Shown here one piece after another: positions 36,370 to 45,240 of a stretch of DNA of 64,000 nucleotides. Position 1 is the stretch's first letter. Each line of letters starts with the position of its first letter. A program made the position numbers and the translations under genes. The DNA is from Leadbetterella byssophila DSM 17132 (GTDB lineage Bacteria; Bacteroidota; Bacteroidia; Cytophagales; Spirosomataceae): contig NC_014655.1 of NCBI RefSeq assembly GCF_000166395.1, positions 3,596,001-3,660,000 of the forward strand, read 5' to 3'. The notes under the pieces are model-generated. The model had not been told where the DNA came from. It searched no databases and worked only from the letters and a program-made list of their open reading frames with translations.

Positions 36370-37205
36370 AACAGCTTCTCAAAAATTTTAATAAATGTAA
36401 CTATAAATGGCATGGATAGCAAAAGTCCGTCAAAACGGTCCAGAAATCCTCCATGTCCAGGTATAATACTACCGGAATCTTTGATTTCTATACTGCGTTT
36501 AAAGAGAGATTCTACTAAATCACCTAGGGTTCCCGCTACCACTATGATCCCCGCTATGGACATCCATTGCCATAATGGTAAACTTTCGGTAAACTTCCAA
36601 TAGAAAAACGAGGTGATAAGGGCGAATATTGCACCCCCAAAGAATCCTTCCCAGGTCTTTTTTGGAGAGATTCTCTCAAATAATTTTCTCTTCCCAAAGT
36701 ATTTTCCAGAAAAGTAAGCCGCTACATCAAAGCTCCATAAGATTAATAAAGTACCTAATGGAAGCAGAGGGAGGAAATTGCCTCTCCAGAAAGTCATCTC
36801 CACGAGCAAAGCGAAAGGCAAGGCCACATAGATTATACCCAAGTATGTATACCCGAGATTAGCAAAAGGGTGCTTGTCTCTCTTTCGATATAGTTTAATA
36901 AAGAAAGGCAAAGTCAAAAAAGGTACCACTATGTAATAAAACTCAGGTGGGGCCGTGTAGGTTTCTATGAGGTAAGTAAGAAGCACGATTAATGTGCCGC
37001 AAAACGTCCCATAACTTTTCAAGGGTAAATTTCCCTGTAACATAATGAGGCGATATAACTCATATTGAGTCAAAGCCGTCAATGCCAAGACCAGGAACAG
37101 GAAAGATAAGGGATGATAAAATATTAAAAAAATAACGATTGGCGCTCCGATCAGGGCGGCAACTATTCTTTGGGTTAAATTTGACCGGTTTCTAAGGTTC
37201 TTCAT
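36366..37205 (-). CDS. cdsA: phosphatidate cytidylyltransferase
   Basis: CdsA makes CDP-diacylglycerol for phospholipid synthesis in the inner membrane. The 279-residue protein has about eight membrane helices and the family signature SLFKRSIEIKDSGSIIPGHG followed by GFLDRFDG (about 236-263), including the metal-binding Asp residues. The gene overlaps the small gene upstream by 14 bases and the secreted-protein gene downstream by four. Confidence 0.95.
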   Translation of the reverse strand: MKNLRNRSNLTQRIVAALIGAPIVIFLIFYHPLSFLFLVLALTALTQYELYRLIMLQGNLPLKSYGTFCGTLIVLLTYLIETYTAPPEFYYIVVPFLTLPFFIKLYRKRDKHPFANLGYTYLGIIYVALPFALLVEMTFWRGNFLPLLPLGTLLILWSFDVAAYFSGKYFGKRKLFERISPKKTWEGFFGGAIFALITSFFYWKFTESLPLWQWMSIAGIIVVAGTLGDLVESLFKRSIEIKDSGSIIPGHGGFLDRFDGLLLSMPFIVTFIKIFEKLF

Positions 37206-37407
37206 TCAAACTAATATCTTCAATATACTTCAAGGCCTCCTCCGCTTGTTCTTCCGGAACATGGATGGCTATTGGCCCTAAGACGGGAAAATTTCCGTCA
37301 ATCTTGTCCAAAATAACTGCATTAATGCCTTTGTTGATTAATTCATTTTTGATCAATTCAGTACGTATGCGGTCATTTGAGTTATACACGGTGGTCCAGT
37401 TTCCCAT
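37192..37407 (-). CDS. DUF2007-type putative signal-transducing protein
   Basis: A 71-residue protein starting MGNWTTVYNSNDRIRTELIKN, with the ferredoxin-like DUF2007 pattern NELINKGINAVILDKID and a C-terminal AEEALKYIED helix. The role of the family is unknown. It lies one base after gldD and overlaps cdsA by 14 bases, so it belongs to the same transcript. Confidence 0.7.
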   Translation of the reverse strand: MGNWTTVYNSNDRIRTELIKNELINKGINAVILDKIDGNFPVLGPIAIHVPEEQAEEALKYIEDISLNEEP

Positions 37408-37408
37408 G

Positions 37409-37981
37409 TTATTTCCATTTTAAGGTTTCAAGAATATGTCGTGCGTCTACTTTCAAATATTCCACTACAGGTTTTAATGAGTCTGTCAGTGTAGCTTCAT
37501 TCAAATATACGGCTCCTCTGAGAAAATGTCTAGAAGTGTCTGTACTATAAAATTGATAGTGACTAGGTACTTCTCCGTCTATTTCTATAGCAACAGCCGT
37601 TCTTCCGTTTTTCAGTTGCACTATAAATTCCTTTTGAGCCAAAGCCTTGATGTGATGTTTAGACGCTAATTTATAGGCATCCATTACATGTTCATCTAGC
37701 TTCTTTAAATCTCCCCTGAGTGGTTTATAAGTAAACTGTATAAAAGCGTTTAATGAAGGATATTTCACTAAAATCCAATACGGCTCCGCACCGGGAGTTT
37801 TATCCGGCACTACCTCAGCGGAAGTAGAATATTCAAAAGCATATGGATAGTCCCCCTTCAAGTTTTGATAGGCATGCTCAGGGAACTCTATCCTGGCATA
37901 TCCTTTAGGTTTCTGAAAATATACTTGCTCTTCAGAACCACAACTTACCAAACCTAAAATAAGGACAAACAGATACTTCAT
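37409..37981 (-). CDS. gldD: gliding motility lipoprotein GldD
   Basis: The 190-residue protein has a lipobox (MKYLFVLILGLVSC, Cys14) and the GldD opening FQKPKGYARIEFPEHAYQNL. GldD is one of the lipoproteins required for gliding and type IX secretion in Bacteroidota; its exact role is not known. I start at the ATG at 37981; an upstream in-frame ATG would add seven residues before the signal. It heads a four-gene minus-strand cluster with DUF2007, cdsA and the CarboxypepD_reg protein. Assignment rests on the N-terminal pattern and length. Confidence 0.82.
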   Translation of the reverse strand: MKYLFVLILGLVSCGSEEQVYFQKPKGYARIEFPEHAYQNLKGDYPYAFEYSTSAEVVPDKTPGAEPYWILVKYPSLNAFIQFTYKPLRGDLKKLDEHVMDAYKLASKHHIKALAQKEFIVQLKNGRTAVAIEIDGEVPSHYQFYSTDTSRHFLRGAVYLNEATLTDSLKPVVEYLKVDARHILETLKWK

Positions 37982-38041
37982 TCCTACAAATATAGGGTTC
38001 AATTCTTATAATTTAAACGAAGAAACAAGAGAAACATTGGC

Positions 38042-38072
38042 TTGGAATACCATGGGTATTCCCGTATTTTTA
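38042..38072 (+). promoter_or_regulatory. candidate promoter of the ABC-F gene
   Basis: TTG (38042-38044), 20 bases, then TATTTTTA (38065-38072), one base off the TAnnTTTG consensus, ending only four bases before the ATG. Confidence 0.3.
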
Positions 38073-38076
38073 CGGT

Positions 38077-39936
38077 ATGAATTACTTATCGGTGGAGAAC
38101 CTGGGCAGGAACCTGGGTGAAAGGTGGTTGTTTAGAGACCTGACATTTGGTATCTTACAAGGTGAAAAGGTGGCTTTAATAGGGAGCAACGGAAGTGGGA
38201 AATCTTCCCTTATGGACGTATTAGCAGGGAAAGTCCCACCAGATGCCGGTATTGTAAGTATTCGAAAAGAAATCAAAGTGGGATATCTGCATCAAAACCC
38301 TGACTTCAATGATGCTCATACCGTTTTAGAGGTTCTTTTTACTTCCGACAATGAAATAACTCAGGCCATTCGCCAATATGAGAAAGCCAATGAATCCGGT
38401 GATGCCGAGGCCATTTCTCATTACGCAGAAGTGCTCACCCGATTGAACGGTTGGGACTACGAAGCGAAAGTAAAGCAAATCTTAGGTAAACTTGGAATTC
38501 ATGATTTTGATAAAAGGATAGGGGAATTATCCGGAGGACAAAAGAAAAGGGTCTTTTTAGCTAAAGTGCTTATTGACGAACCGGATTTCCTTATTCTGGA
38601 TGAGCCTACGAACCATTTGGATCTTGAAACCATAGAATGGCTGGAATCTTACCTTTCTGCCAGTACCATGACCTTGTTCTTGGTGACTCACGATAGATAT
38701 TTCCTGGATAAGGTGTGCAATAGAATCATGGAATTAAATCAATCCAAGATCTATAAGTACCAAGGTAATTATGCCTATTATCTCGAAAAGAAAGCAGAGA
38801 GGGAGGAAATTGCTGCGACTGTCCTTGAGAAAGACAGAAACCTCTTAAAGAAGGAGTTAGAATGGATGCGAAGGCAGCCTAAAGCCCGTACCCATAAAGC
38901 ACAGTACAGGATTGAAGCTTTCCATGATTTGAAGGAGAGGGCAGCAGGTCCCAAAAAGGAAGATAAGTTAGAGCTTAGCATGAAGACCGAACGCATGGGG
39001 AATAAGATCATGGAGATCCAACATGTAAGCAAAGGCTTCAACGGCACCACCTTCATTAAGGAATTTTCCTATACCTTCAAGAAAGGAGATAGAATAGGCA
39101 TAGTGGGTAAAAACGGCTTGGGTAAATCCACTTTGCTTAGCTTAATTACTGAAGAGATTAAGCCCGATATGGGTAAAATAGTGAAGGGTGAGACCATTAA
39201 AATTGGGTACTATAAGCAGGAAGGCCTAGTTTTCAGCCCTGATCAAAAGGTCATAGAAAGTGTTAGAGAAAAGGCAGACTATATAAAAATGGCTGATGGC
39301 AGGGAGATCAGTGCTTCGGCATTTCTTACCTTATTCCTGTTCCCTCCGGAGGTTCAATATAGTCCCATTTCTAAACTTTCAGGTGGAGAAAGAAGGAGAT
39401 TGCAGTTGCTTAAAGTCTTGGTTGAAAATCCCAATTTCCTTATTCTCGATGAGCCTACCAATGACCTAGATATAGCTACCCTGAATGTATTGGAAGACTT
39501 TCTGGCAGGTTACGGTGGGTGTCTTCTGGTAGTTTCTCACGATCGTTATTTCTTAGACCGACTGGTAGATCACACTTTTGCTTTTGAAGGTGACGGATAT
39601 ATAAGAGATTATCCCGGTAATTACACGGATTATAGAAATTGGGCTGATGAACAAGCTAAGGAGCTGAAAAAGGCACCTAAAGTAGTGGAGGTGAAGAAAC
39701 CGAGTGCTAGTGCTGAGACCAAGAGAAAACTTTCTTTCAAAGAAAAGATGGAATTTGAGGCCTTGGAAAAAGAGATCCCGGAATTGGAAAAGGAAAAGGA
39801 GGAGTTGTCCCAACTTTTATCTGGAGGCTTGACTGATTTTGAGGAGATTGCAAAGGTTTCTGCTCGTTTAGAGGAACTGGTTTCAGCCCTAGAGGAGAAG
39901 GAAATGAGATGGCTGGAATTGAGTGAATTTGCTTAA
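38077..39936 (+). CDS. ABC-F family ATPase, Uup type
   Basis: ABC-F proteins act on the ribosome and have no membrane domain. The 619 residues have two ATPase domains: Walker A GSNGSGKSS (first) and GKNGLGKST (second), signatures LSGGQKKR and LSGGERRR, and Walker B LILDEPTNHLD and LILDEPTNDLD. The linker between them is of the arm-less type, and a C-terminal coiled coil (about 540-619, LEKEIPELEKEKEELSQLL) is typical of Uup. Single-gene unit. Confidence 0.93.
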   Translation: MNYLSVENLGRNLGERWLFRDLTFGILQGEKVALIGSNGSGKSSLMDVLAGKVPPDAGIVSIRKEIKVGYLHQNPDFNDAHTVLEVLFTSDNEITQAIRQYEKANESGDAEAISHYAEVLTRLNGWDYEAKVKQILGKLGIHDFDKRIGELSGGQKKRVFLAKVLIDEPDFLILDEPTNHLDLETIEWLESYLSASTMTLFLVTHDRYFLDKVCNRIMELNQSKIYKYQGNYAYYLEKKAEREEIAATVLEKDRNLLKKELEWMRRQPKARTHKAQYRIEAFHDLKERAAGPKKEDKLELSMKTERMGNKIMEIQHVSKGFNGTTFIKEFSYTFKKGDRIGIVGKNGLGKSTLLSLITEEIKPDMGKIVKGETIKIGYYKQEGLVFSPDQKVIESVREKADYIKMADGREISASAFLTLFLFPPEVQYSPISKLSGGERRRLQLLKVLVENPNFLILDEPTNDLDIATLNVLEDFLAGYGGCLLVVSHDRYFLDRLVDHTFAFEGDGYIRDYPGNYTDYRNWADEQAKELKKAPKVVEVKKPSASAETKRKLSFKEKMEFEALEKEIPELEKEKEELSQLLSGGLTDFEEIAKVSARLEELVSALEEKEMRWLELSEFA

Positions 39937-40017
39937 ATCATATTAGCATTCCAATAAGTTTTAGAACTGTAGAAGGAATCAAAAGTGAGGAGGGAACAAA
40001 TGGACTTGGCTTGCACG

Positions 40018-40025
40018 TAATTTTG
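40018..40025 (+). promoter_or_regulatory. candidate -7 element of the MFS gene
   Basis: TAATTTTG matches TAnnTTTG and ends four bases before the ATG at 40030. If used, the mRNA would be leaderless or nearly so. The -33 box is not clear. Confidence 0.35.
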
Positions 40026-40029
40026 TATT

Positions 40030-41226
40030 ATGAAGAAGAGTCTGATATCCCTTGCTTTTGGTTCTTTTGCTATAGGAATGACGGAGTTTACCATGATGGG
40101 TATTCTTCCGGATATAGCAAAAGATTTAAATATTGATATTCCTACGGCCGGTCATTTGATCGCTATATATGCGCTAGGTGTAGTTATTGGTGCTCCCATT
40201 TTGGTTCTGTTTACTGCCAAATATCCCCCTAAAAAGGTTCTTCTAAGTTTGATGTTCCTTTTCTTGGTGTTCAATGGGCTTTTTGCAGTGGCTCCTCATT
40301 ATGTGACCTTGATGTTAACCCGATTCATGGCTGGATTACCGCATGGAGCTTTCTTTGGGGTAGGTTCAGTGGTAGCTACTCGACTAGCAGATAAGGGTAA
40401 AGAGGCTCAATCCATAGCGGTGATGTTCACCGGTATGACTATTGCTAATCTCTTAGGTGTGCCGCTTGGAACCTATTTAGGGCACGAGTATTCCTGGAGG
40501 ATGACTTATTTTTTGATCAGCCTTTGTGGGGCAGCTACCATGTTAGCTATTTATTTTTGGTTACCCGCTTTAGCCACATCTTTTCAAGGTAAAGTGGTGA
40601 AACAATTGAATTACTTCAAATCTCCTTTGGCCTGGATCCTAATTGCTATGATCTCTGTAGGTACAGGCGGTTTATTTGCTTGGATGAGTTATATCGCACC
40701 TTTGATGACTGAAGTTGCCGGTTTAACTTCTAAGGAACTGCCTATCATTATGGTTTTAGTGGGATTAGGAATGGTTGTAGGTAATCTGTTAGGAGGCAAA
40801 TTAGCGGATAATACCACCCCTATCAAAGCTTCTATTCTTTGCTTCCTTTCTATGGCAGTTTGTCTTTTGTTGGTTTACTTCACTATACATATCCCTTACA
40901 CTGCTTACTTCTGGGCTTTTGTTACAGGTATGATTTCCTTTACTCTGGGTTCACCTTTACAGATGGTATTGATTCATTCTGCAAAGGGTTATGAGACTAT
41001 AGCAGCTGCAGGTGGTCAAGCCAGCTTCAATTTGGGGAATACATTTGGTGCTTATTTTGGTGGTCTTCCTATTGTTTATGGATTTGCCTATAATTCTCCT
41101 TTGTTAGTAGGGGTTATATTAGCCTTAGGTGGTGTGGGAATAGCTTGTTATGTGGCATACAGTGGAATTTTACTTCCAAATGAGATGGCGAAAAAAGAAG
41201 AAGAACTTTGTGCAGTAGAATGTTAA
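40030..41226 (+). CDS. MFS transporter, DHA1/AraJ-like
   Basis: The 398-residue protein has twelve predicted membrane helices. The N terminus (FGSFAIGMTEFTMMGILPDIAKDLN) and RFMAGLPHGAFFGVGSVVATRLA are typical of the arabinose-efflux (AraJ/YdhP) drug-proton antiporter group. The substrate cannot be inferred. The following gene starts 25 bases later and may be co-transcribed. Confidence 0.85.
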   Translation: MKKSLISLAFGSFAIGMTEFTMMGILPDIAKDLNIDIPTAGHLIAIYALGVVIGAPILVLFTAKYPPKKVLLSLMFLFLVFNGLFAVAPHYVTLMLTRFMAGLPHGAFFGVGSVVATRLADKGKEAQSIAVMFTGMTIANLLGVPLGTYLGHEYSWRMTYFLISLCGAATMLAIYFWLPALATSFQGKVVKQLNYFKSPLAWILIAMISVGTGGLFAWMSYIAPLMTEVAGLTSKELPIIMVLVGLGMVVGNLLGGKLADNTTPIKASILCFLSMAVCLLLVYFTIHIPYTAYFWAFVTGMISFTLGSPLQMVLIHSAKGYETIAAAGGQASFNLGNTFGAYFGGLPIVYGFAYNSPLLVGVILALGGVGIACYVAYSGILLPNEMAKKEEELCAVEC

Positions 41227-41251
41227 CTGCTTATCTTTCGAGAAAACTTTT

Positions 41252-42316
41252 ATGCGAACTCTTTTATTGCTGTTACTATCCTTTTCTGCTTTCGCCCAAA
41301 CGGATTTTTTTGAGAAGTACTATCCTCTCATAGATCAAGCAGAAGAGGCATTCATTAATGAGGAGTACAATAGTGCCATTTTATTCTATGAATCAGCGTT
41401 CAAAGAAGTAGAGAAGCCTTTAGCCAGAGATATCTACAATGCCATTGTGTGCTATTACATGGCAGGAAATATTGATTCAGCAAAGCCTTTGCTTTTACAG
41501 TTAGCATCCAAAGGGATAGATCCTCAGATCATAGAGTCTCAATCTGTTTTTGATGTTTCTACAATACGAGAAGCCTGGCAAGGTTTTAAACCTATTTACC
41601 TTCAGGTTTATCAAATGTTCACTCCGGATAAGGATGTGTTAACGGATGGACTTATCTCTAAGATACAGGAGGAAATGGACAAGGTCAGGGATCTTCACCA
41701 AAAACTTCCTGACGTTTATTTTGAGGAGGAAGGAAAGCCTACCTTAGAAGAGGTAAAGAAGATCAAGGAGATTGAAGCTCAGATGGATGAGCTTTATCTG
41801 GAAATCTCTGTGGCATCAGCAGATTATATTTTAGTGAATGGTTTTCCAAAGGAATTTCAATATGGAATCGTAAGTGAAGACCTGGGTATGGACGCCCTAA
41901 GAAACTTTTTAAGCAATATTGGTTTCTACAATCAGCTACAGAAGGCTGCTTCAATGGATAAATTCTCTGCAGAGAAATTGAAGACGCTGAAAGAAAAGCT
42001 TATAGAGGAAGTAGGAAAGGGTAGTATTCATAGAGATTACGTTTGGGATTTACTAAGTGGTGATGCCAAACTTGAATTTGTAAGAGTAGTGCTTCCTGAG
42101 ACGGAAGAATGCGAGAGTACCTATGTAAAACCACGAAATGGTGAGGATTTGTTCTCCTTTGAAAATGAGGAGCTACTCATAGCTAAGGCTCATTATTACT
42201 TGTTTAAAAATCTATATTTCCTGATGTCTGACCTGGCTACTTCTGAGGATATAGAACTAGCATCCTGTAAAGATATTTCTCCTGATTGGATTCCTGTGAA
42301 TAGACCTGTGGAGTAG
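41252..42316 (+). CDS. secreted protein with TPR-like N terminus, function unknown
   Basis: The 354-residue protein has a signal peptide (MRTLLLLLLSFSAFA) and one or two TPR-like helix pairs (IDQAEEAFINEEYNSAILFYESAFKEV; IYNAIVCYYMAGNIDSAKPLL). The rest is helical and acidic with two late cysteine pairs. I do not recognise a family. It ends about 80 bases before the SAM riboswitch. Confidence 0.6.
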   Translation: MRTLLLLLLSFSAFAQTDFFEKYYPLIDQAEEAFINEEYNSAILFYESAFKEVEKPLARDIYNAIVCYYMAGNIDSAKPLLLQLASKGIDPQIIESQSVFDVSTIREAWQGFKPIYLQVYQMFTPDKDVLTDGLISKIQEEMDKVRDLHQKLPDVYFEEEGKPTLEEVKKIKEIEAQMDELYLEISVASADYILVNGFPKEFQYGIVSEDLGMDALRNFLSNIGFYNQLQKAASMDKFSAEKLKTLKEKLIEEVGKGSIHRDYVWDLLSGDAKLEFVRVVLPETEECESTYVKPRNGEDLFSFENEELLIAKAHYYLFKNLYFLMSDLATSEDIELASCKDISPDWIPVNRPVE

Positions 42317-42395
42317 GAAATTTATTCCGAGATAGTAAAAGATTTCTGAAAATCATCTACATTTGTAGGGTCAATACATTCCTTCCTAAGAATTA

Positions 42396-42507
42396 TTGAT
42401 TTATAAAGATGGGCGGAGAGAATAGGCTCTATGAAACCCGGGCAACCAAACGAGCTCTCGTAAAGGTGCCAATACCTACCTGCCAGTGTGCAGGAATGAT
42501 AAACCAA
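42396..42507 (+). ncRNA. SAM-I riboswitch (S-box leader) of metX
   Basis: The core motifs of the SAM-I class are present in order: AAAGATGGGCGGAGAGA after P1, ATGAAACCCGGGCAACC (42431-42447), AAGGTGCCAATACC (42463-42476), GCAGGAATGATAAA at the 3-prime side. P1 pairs TTGATTTAT (42396-42404) with ATAAACCAA (42499-42507) with one mismatch. The 3-prime P1 strand could also pair, via AACCAA (42502-42507), with TTGGTT (42528-42533), a likely competing hairpin of the expression platform. S-adenosylmethionine binding would stabilise P1. No T-tract follows, so control may act on translation or by a Rho-dependent route. Confidence 0.92.
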
Positions 42508-42577
42508 TAATGTGATTTAAATCCCTTTTGGTTAAGAGCGGAGCATCCGTTCACTTAATGTTAACTAGTATTTTGGA

Positions 42578-43597
42578 ATGGTAAAAAACCACCTGTTTAA
42601 ATGTAGTACGCCCTTTCACCTGGAAAATGGGGAATGGCTTCAAGAATTTGAATTGTCCTACACCACTTACGGTGACTTAAATGAAGACAAATCCAATGTA
42701 GTTTGGGTCTGTCATGCCTTCACCGGAAATGCCAATCCGTCTGATTGGTGGAATGGCTTAATAGGGGATAGGAGATTATTTAATCCCTCTGAGCATTTTA
42801 TTATTTGCGTGAATGTTCCAGGTTCACATTATGGTTCAACCAATGCTTTAAGCATTAATCCTTTAACCGGTCAACCTTATTTCCATACCTTTCCTTTGAT
42901 CACTATTCGAGATGTAGTGAATGCATTTGAGCTACTTAGAAAGGAATTGGGCATTGAGAAGATTAATTTTTTGTTAGGAGGCTCTTTAGGAGGTCAACAA
43001 GCATCAGAATGGGCCGTGTCTTATCCGGAAGTGGTGGAAAATCTCATCTTGTTTTCTACTAATGCTATTCATTCGCCTTGGGGTATTGCCTTTAACGAAA
43101 CCCAAAGAATGGCTATTGAGGCTGATCCTACTTGGGAAACTAGTACGCCTGATGCAGGAAGAGAAGGGATGAAGGTAGCTAGAGCCATAGCCTTATTGTC
43201 TTACAGAAATTATTATACCTACAATAGAACCCAAAGTAGGGACGAAGGACAAATCGACTTCTTCCGTGCTAGTACTTACCAAACCTATCAGGGTGAGAAA
43301 TTGGTCCGTAGGTTCAATGCTTATTCCTATTGGACACTTACTAAAATGTTTGACTCACACGATGTGAGTAGAGGAAGAGGTTCATTGGAGCAGGCCTTGT
43401 CAAGAATAGAAGCGAAAACCTTGGTAATTGGTATAACCACAGATATTCTTTTCCCTCCGGAAGAGCAAAGGATCCTGGCGAAGTTCATTCCGGGGGCTAC
43501 TTATAAAGAGATTGACTCTACCTATGGTCATGATGGATTCCTTATAGAATTTGAGACCATGGCTAAAGAGATCAAAGCATGGATGCAGGACTACTGA
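42578..43597 (+). CDS. metX: homoserine O-acetyltransferase
   Basis: MetX acetylates homoserine, the first committed step toward methionine. The 339 residues have the alpha/beta hydrolase pattern: NVVWVCHAFTGNANPSDWW, oxyanion-region residues, the nucleophile Ser in LLGGSLGGQQASEWA (about 129-143), and the final Asp and His in TTDILFPPEE and YGHDGFLIE. The SAM-I riboswitch upstream supports the methionine role over cysteine-related homologues. Its last 26 bases overlap the 3-prime end of the GlxA-type regulator on the other strand. Confidence 0.94.
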   Translation: MVKNHLFKCSTPFHLENGEWLQEFELSYTTYGDLNEDKSNVVWVCHAFTGNANPSDWWNGLIGDRRLFNPSEHFIICVNVPGSHYGSTNALSINPLTGQPYFHTFPLITIRDVVNAFELLRKELGIEKINFLLGGSLGGQQASEWAVSYPEVVENLILFSTNAIHSPWGIAFNETQRMAIEADPTWETSTPDAGREGMKVARAIALLSYRNYYTYNRTQSRDEGQIDFFRASTYQTYQGEKLVRRFNAYSYWTLTKMFDSHDVSRGRGSLEQALSRIEAKTLVIGITTDILFPPEEQRILAKFIPGATYKEIDSTYGHDGFLIEFETMAKEIKAWMQDY

Positions 43598-44552
43598 GAA
43601 AATACTTTTCTCTATAGGCTTTAGGCGTAAGTCCGGTCAGGTTTTTGAATAATTCCCTAAAACTTTTTAGATCCTGGTAACCGGAAGATAACATAATGTC
43701 TAAGATGTCGCGGTCAGTAGTCTCTAGCAGGTGTTTGGCCGCTTCAATCTTAATTTTCTGCATGTACCTGATAGGGGTCATGCCTGTAGCATTTTTGAAC
43801 CTTCTTACCATATTCCTTCTACTGGAGGGGATTTGATCTAAGGCCTCTTCTACATGTTTAAGTTCGCTGTATCTTTGATGTATGGTTTCTTGGACCTGTC
43901 TTACTAATTTATCGTCTTTGGAGAGAGAAGGCGTGAATTTCTCGAAATGTAACTGGGTCTGTCTATCCAGATCTATAGCAAAGTTCTTGGCCAGTCGGAT
44001 GCCATATTCCTTACTTGTCAACTCTTGAATTAAGAATATCAGCATATGAAATGTGCTGGTGGCACCTCCACTGGTGTATAAATGATGCTCCACGGTAAAG
44101 ATAGCATGTGGCAGAAGCTCCACTTCCGGGAATATGGATTGCAGGGCGTCACAGGCTTCTACGTGTGTGGTGGCTTTCTTACCGTTAAGTATACCTGCGG
44201 CGGCAAGTAGAAAGGTACCTGTGCAGCAAGAGGCAACCCTTATGCCGTTTTGATAAGCTTTTATCAGCCAGGGTATAAAAACTGCATTCTTCTGCAGATG
44301 ATCTTGAATATTGTGATCTCTAAATGCAGGAACGATGATAATGCCTTCTTCTATTTCAGATTGCTCGAAAGTAGAATAGGGAAGGTGTTTGAATGGGGTT
44401 TGGAGTCCTTCATTTATTCCTATTAAATGTAGATCAAAAGTTAGCGTATGTCCATCTTCCGATAAGTATGCGTTAACGGTGTCAAATACGTCTACTATAG
44501 CTGCTAAGCTTAGAAGTCGGTGATTTTCAGTGTATAGTATATAAACGTTCAT
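43572..44552 (-). CDS. GlxA family transcriptional regulator (DJ-1/PfpI + AraC HTH)
   Basis: The 326 residues combine an N-terminal DJ-1/PfpI domain (about 1-180; conserved VASCCTGTFLLAAAGIL with the elbow cysteine, and TTHVEACDAL) with a C-terminal AraC-type double HTH (about 220-320; IPSSRRNMVRRFKNATGMTP and SGYQDLKSFRELFKN). Such regulators control small-molecule catabolism. I start at the ATG at 44552, because the frame open further upstream lies in the intergenic region and includes the -7 box. The effector is unknown; adjacent targets could be the SRPBCC gene or others. Confidence 0.88.
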   Translation of the reverse strand: MNVYILYTENHRLLSLAAIVDVFDTVNAYLSEDGHTLTFDLHLIGINEGLQTPFKHLPYSTFEQSEIEEGIIIVPAFRDHNIQDHLQKNAVFIPWLIKAYQNGIRVASCCTGTFLLAAAGILNGKKATTHVEACDALQSIFPEVELLPHAIFTVEHHLYTSGGATSTFHMLIFLIQELTSKEYGIRLAKNFAIDLDRQTQLHFEKFTPSLSKDDKLVRQVQETIHQRYSELKHVEEALDQIPSSRRNMVRRFKNATGMTPIRYMQKIKIEAAKHLLETTDRDILDIMLSSGYQDLKSFRELFKNLTGLTPKAYREKYFLSSPASML

Positions 44553-44556
44553 GCGC

Positions 44557-44564
44557 CAAAGGTA
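44557..44564 (-). promoter_or_regulatory. candidate -7 element of the GlxA-type gene
   Basis: The minus strand reads TACCTTTG (TAnnTTTG), ending four bases before the ATG at 44552, again implying a very short leader. Confidence 0.35.
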
Positions 44565-44630
44565 ATAATTTGTCTGAATTGCCCCTATAATTTGGCAGTA
44601 TTTACCTCCTAATGTAAGGTGGCATTCCAG

Positions 44631-44638
44631 TATTTTTG
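44631..44638 (+). promoter_or_regulatory. candidate -7 element of the SRPBCC gene
   Basis: TATTTTTG matches TAnnTTTG, 22 bases before the ATG at 44661. No -33 TTTG at the right spacing. Confidence 0.4.
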
Positions 44639-44660
44639 GATTAAAACAATTCAACCCATT

Positions 44661-45167
44661 ATGAAAAAGTTTCTTCTCATTATTGTTGCCCTAATAGCCC
44701 TTCTACTGCTTGTTGCAGCCTTCTTGCCTAAAGATTTTATGAGTGAAAGATCAGTGGTTATTAACAGACCCTCTCATGAGATCTATGAGTATGTTAAGTA
44801 TGTACAAAATCAAGATCATTATGGTGTTTGGAACTTGAGTGATCCTGAAATGAAAAGAACTACGGAAGGTGTAGATGGCACCGTTGGTTTCAAATATTCA
44901 TGGGATGGAAAGAAGGTGGGAAAGGGTTCCATGACCATTACTGAACTCGTAGAAGGGAAGTCCATTGTTAGCTTATTGGATTTCGGATTTGGTGAACCTG
45001 CAAAGTCACACATGATCTTGGATCCAATAGATGCAAACAGTACCAAAGTAACCTGGGGTCTGAGTGGTAGATCTCCTTGGCCTTTGAATCTAATGTCCCT
45101 GTTCTTTGATGTGGGTAAGGATTTTGAAGAGGGACTACAGAACCTAAAAGGAATTTTAGAGAAATAA
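44661..45167 (+). CDS. SRPBCC family protein, membrane-anchored
   Basis: From the ATG at 44661 the 168-residue protein starts with a hydrophobic helix (MKKFLLIIVALIALLLLVAAF) and then a START-like (polyketide cyclase) domain: ERSVVINRPSHEIYEYVKYVQNQ, MTITELVEGKSIVSLLDF and TKVTWGLSGRSPWPLNL. SRPBCC domains bind hydrophobic ligands; the substrate is unknown. The longer in-frame start would overlap the promoter region. Divergent from the GlxA-type gene. Confidence 0.78.
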   Translation: MKKFLLIIVALIALLLLVAAFLPKDFMSERSVVINRPSHEIYEYVKYVQNQDHYGVWNLSDPEMKRTTEGVDGTVGFKYSWDGKKVGKGSMTITELVEGKSIVSLLDFGFGEPAKSHMILDPIDANSTKVTWGLSGRSPWPLNLMSLFFDVGKDFEEGLQNLKGILEK

Positions 45168-45186
45168 TTCCACTATTCTAAAGGGC

Positions 45187-45240
45187 AAGGCTTAGTAGAT
45201 ATGAGTAAAATTCATCTTATTTGCGTATCTATTAAGCCTT
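45187..45240 (+). promoter_or_regulatory. 15-bp inverted repeat abutting the GH95 start codon
   Basis: AAGGCTTAGTAGATA (45187-45201) and TATCTATTAAGCCTT (45226-45240) are complementary over 15 positions, with one G.U in RNA. The 24-base loop lies between. The 3-prime arm ends exactly one base before the ATG at 45241. As RNA this would hide the translation start; as DNA it would be a two-arm operator. Confidence 0.65.

Noticed and set aside
42317-42577. SAM-II or other riboswitch classes
   Set aside because: The ATGAAACCCGGGCAACC and AAGGTGCCAATACC blocks are specific to SAM-I.
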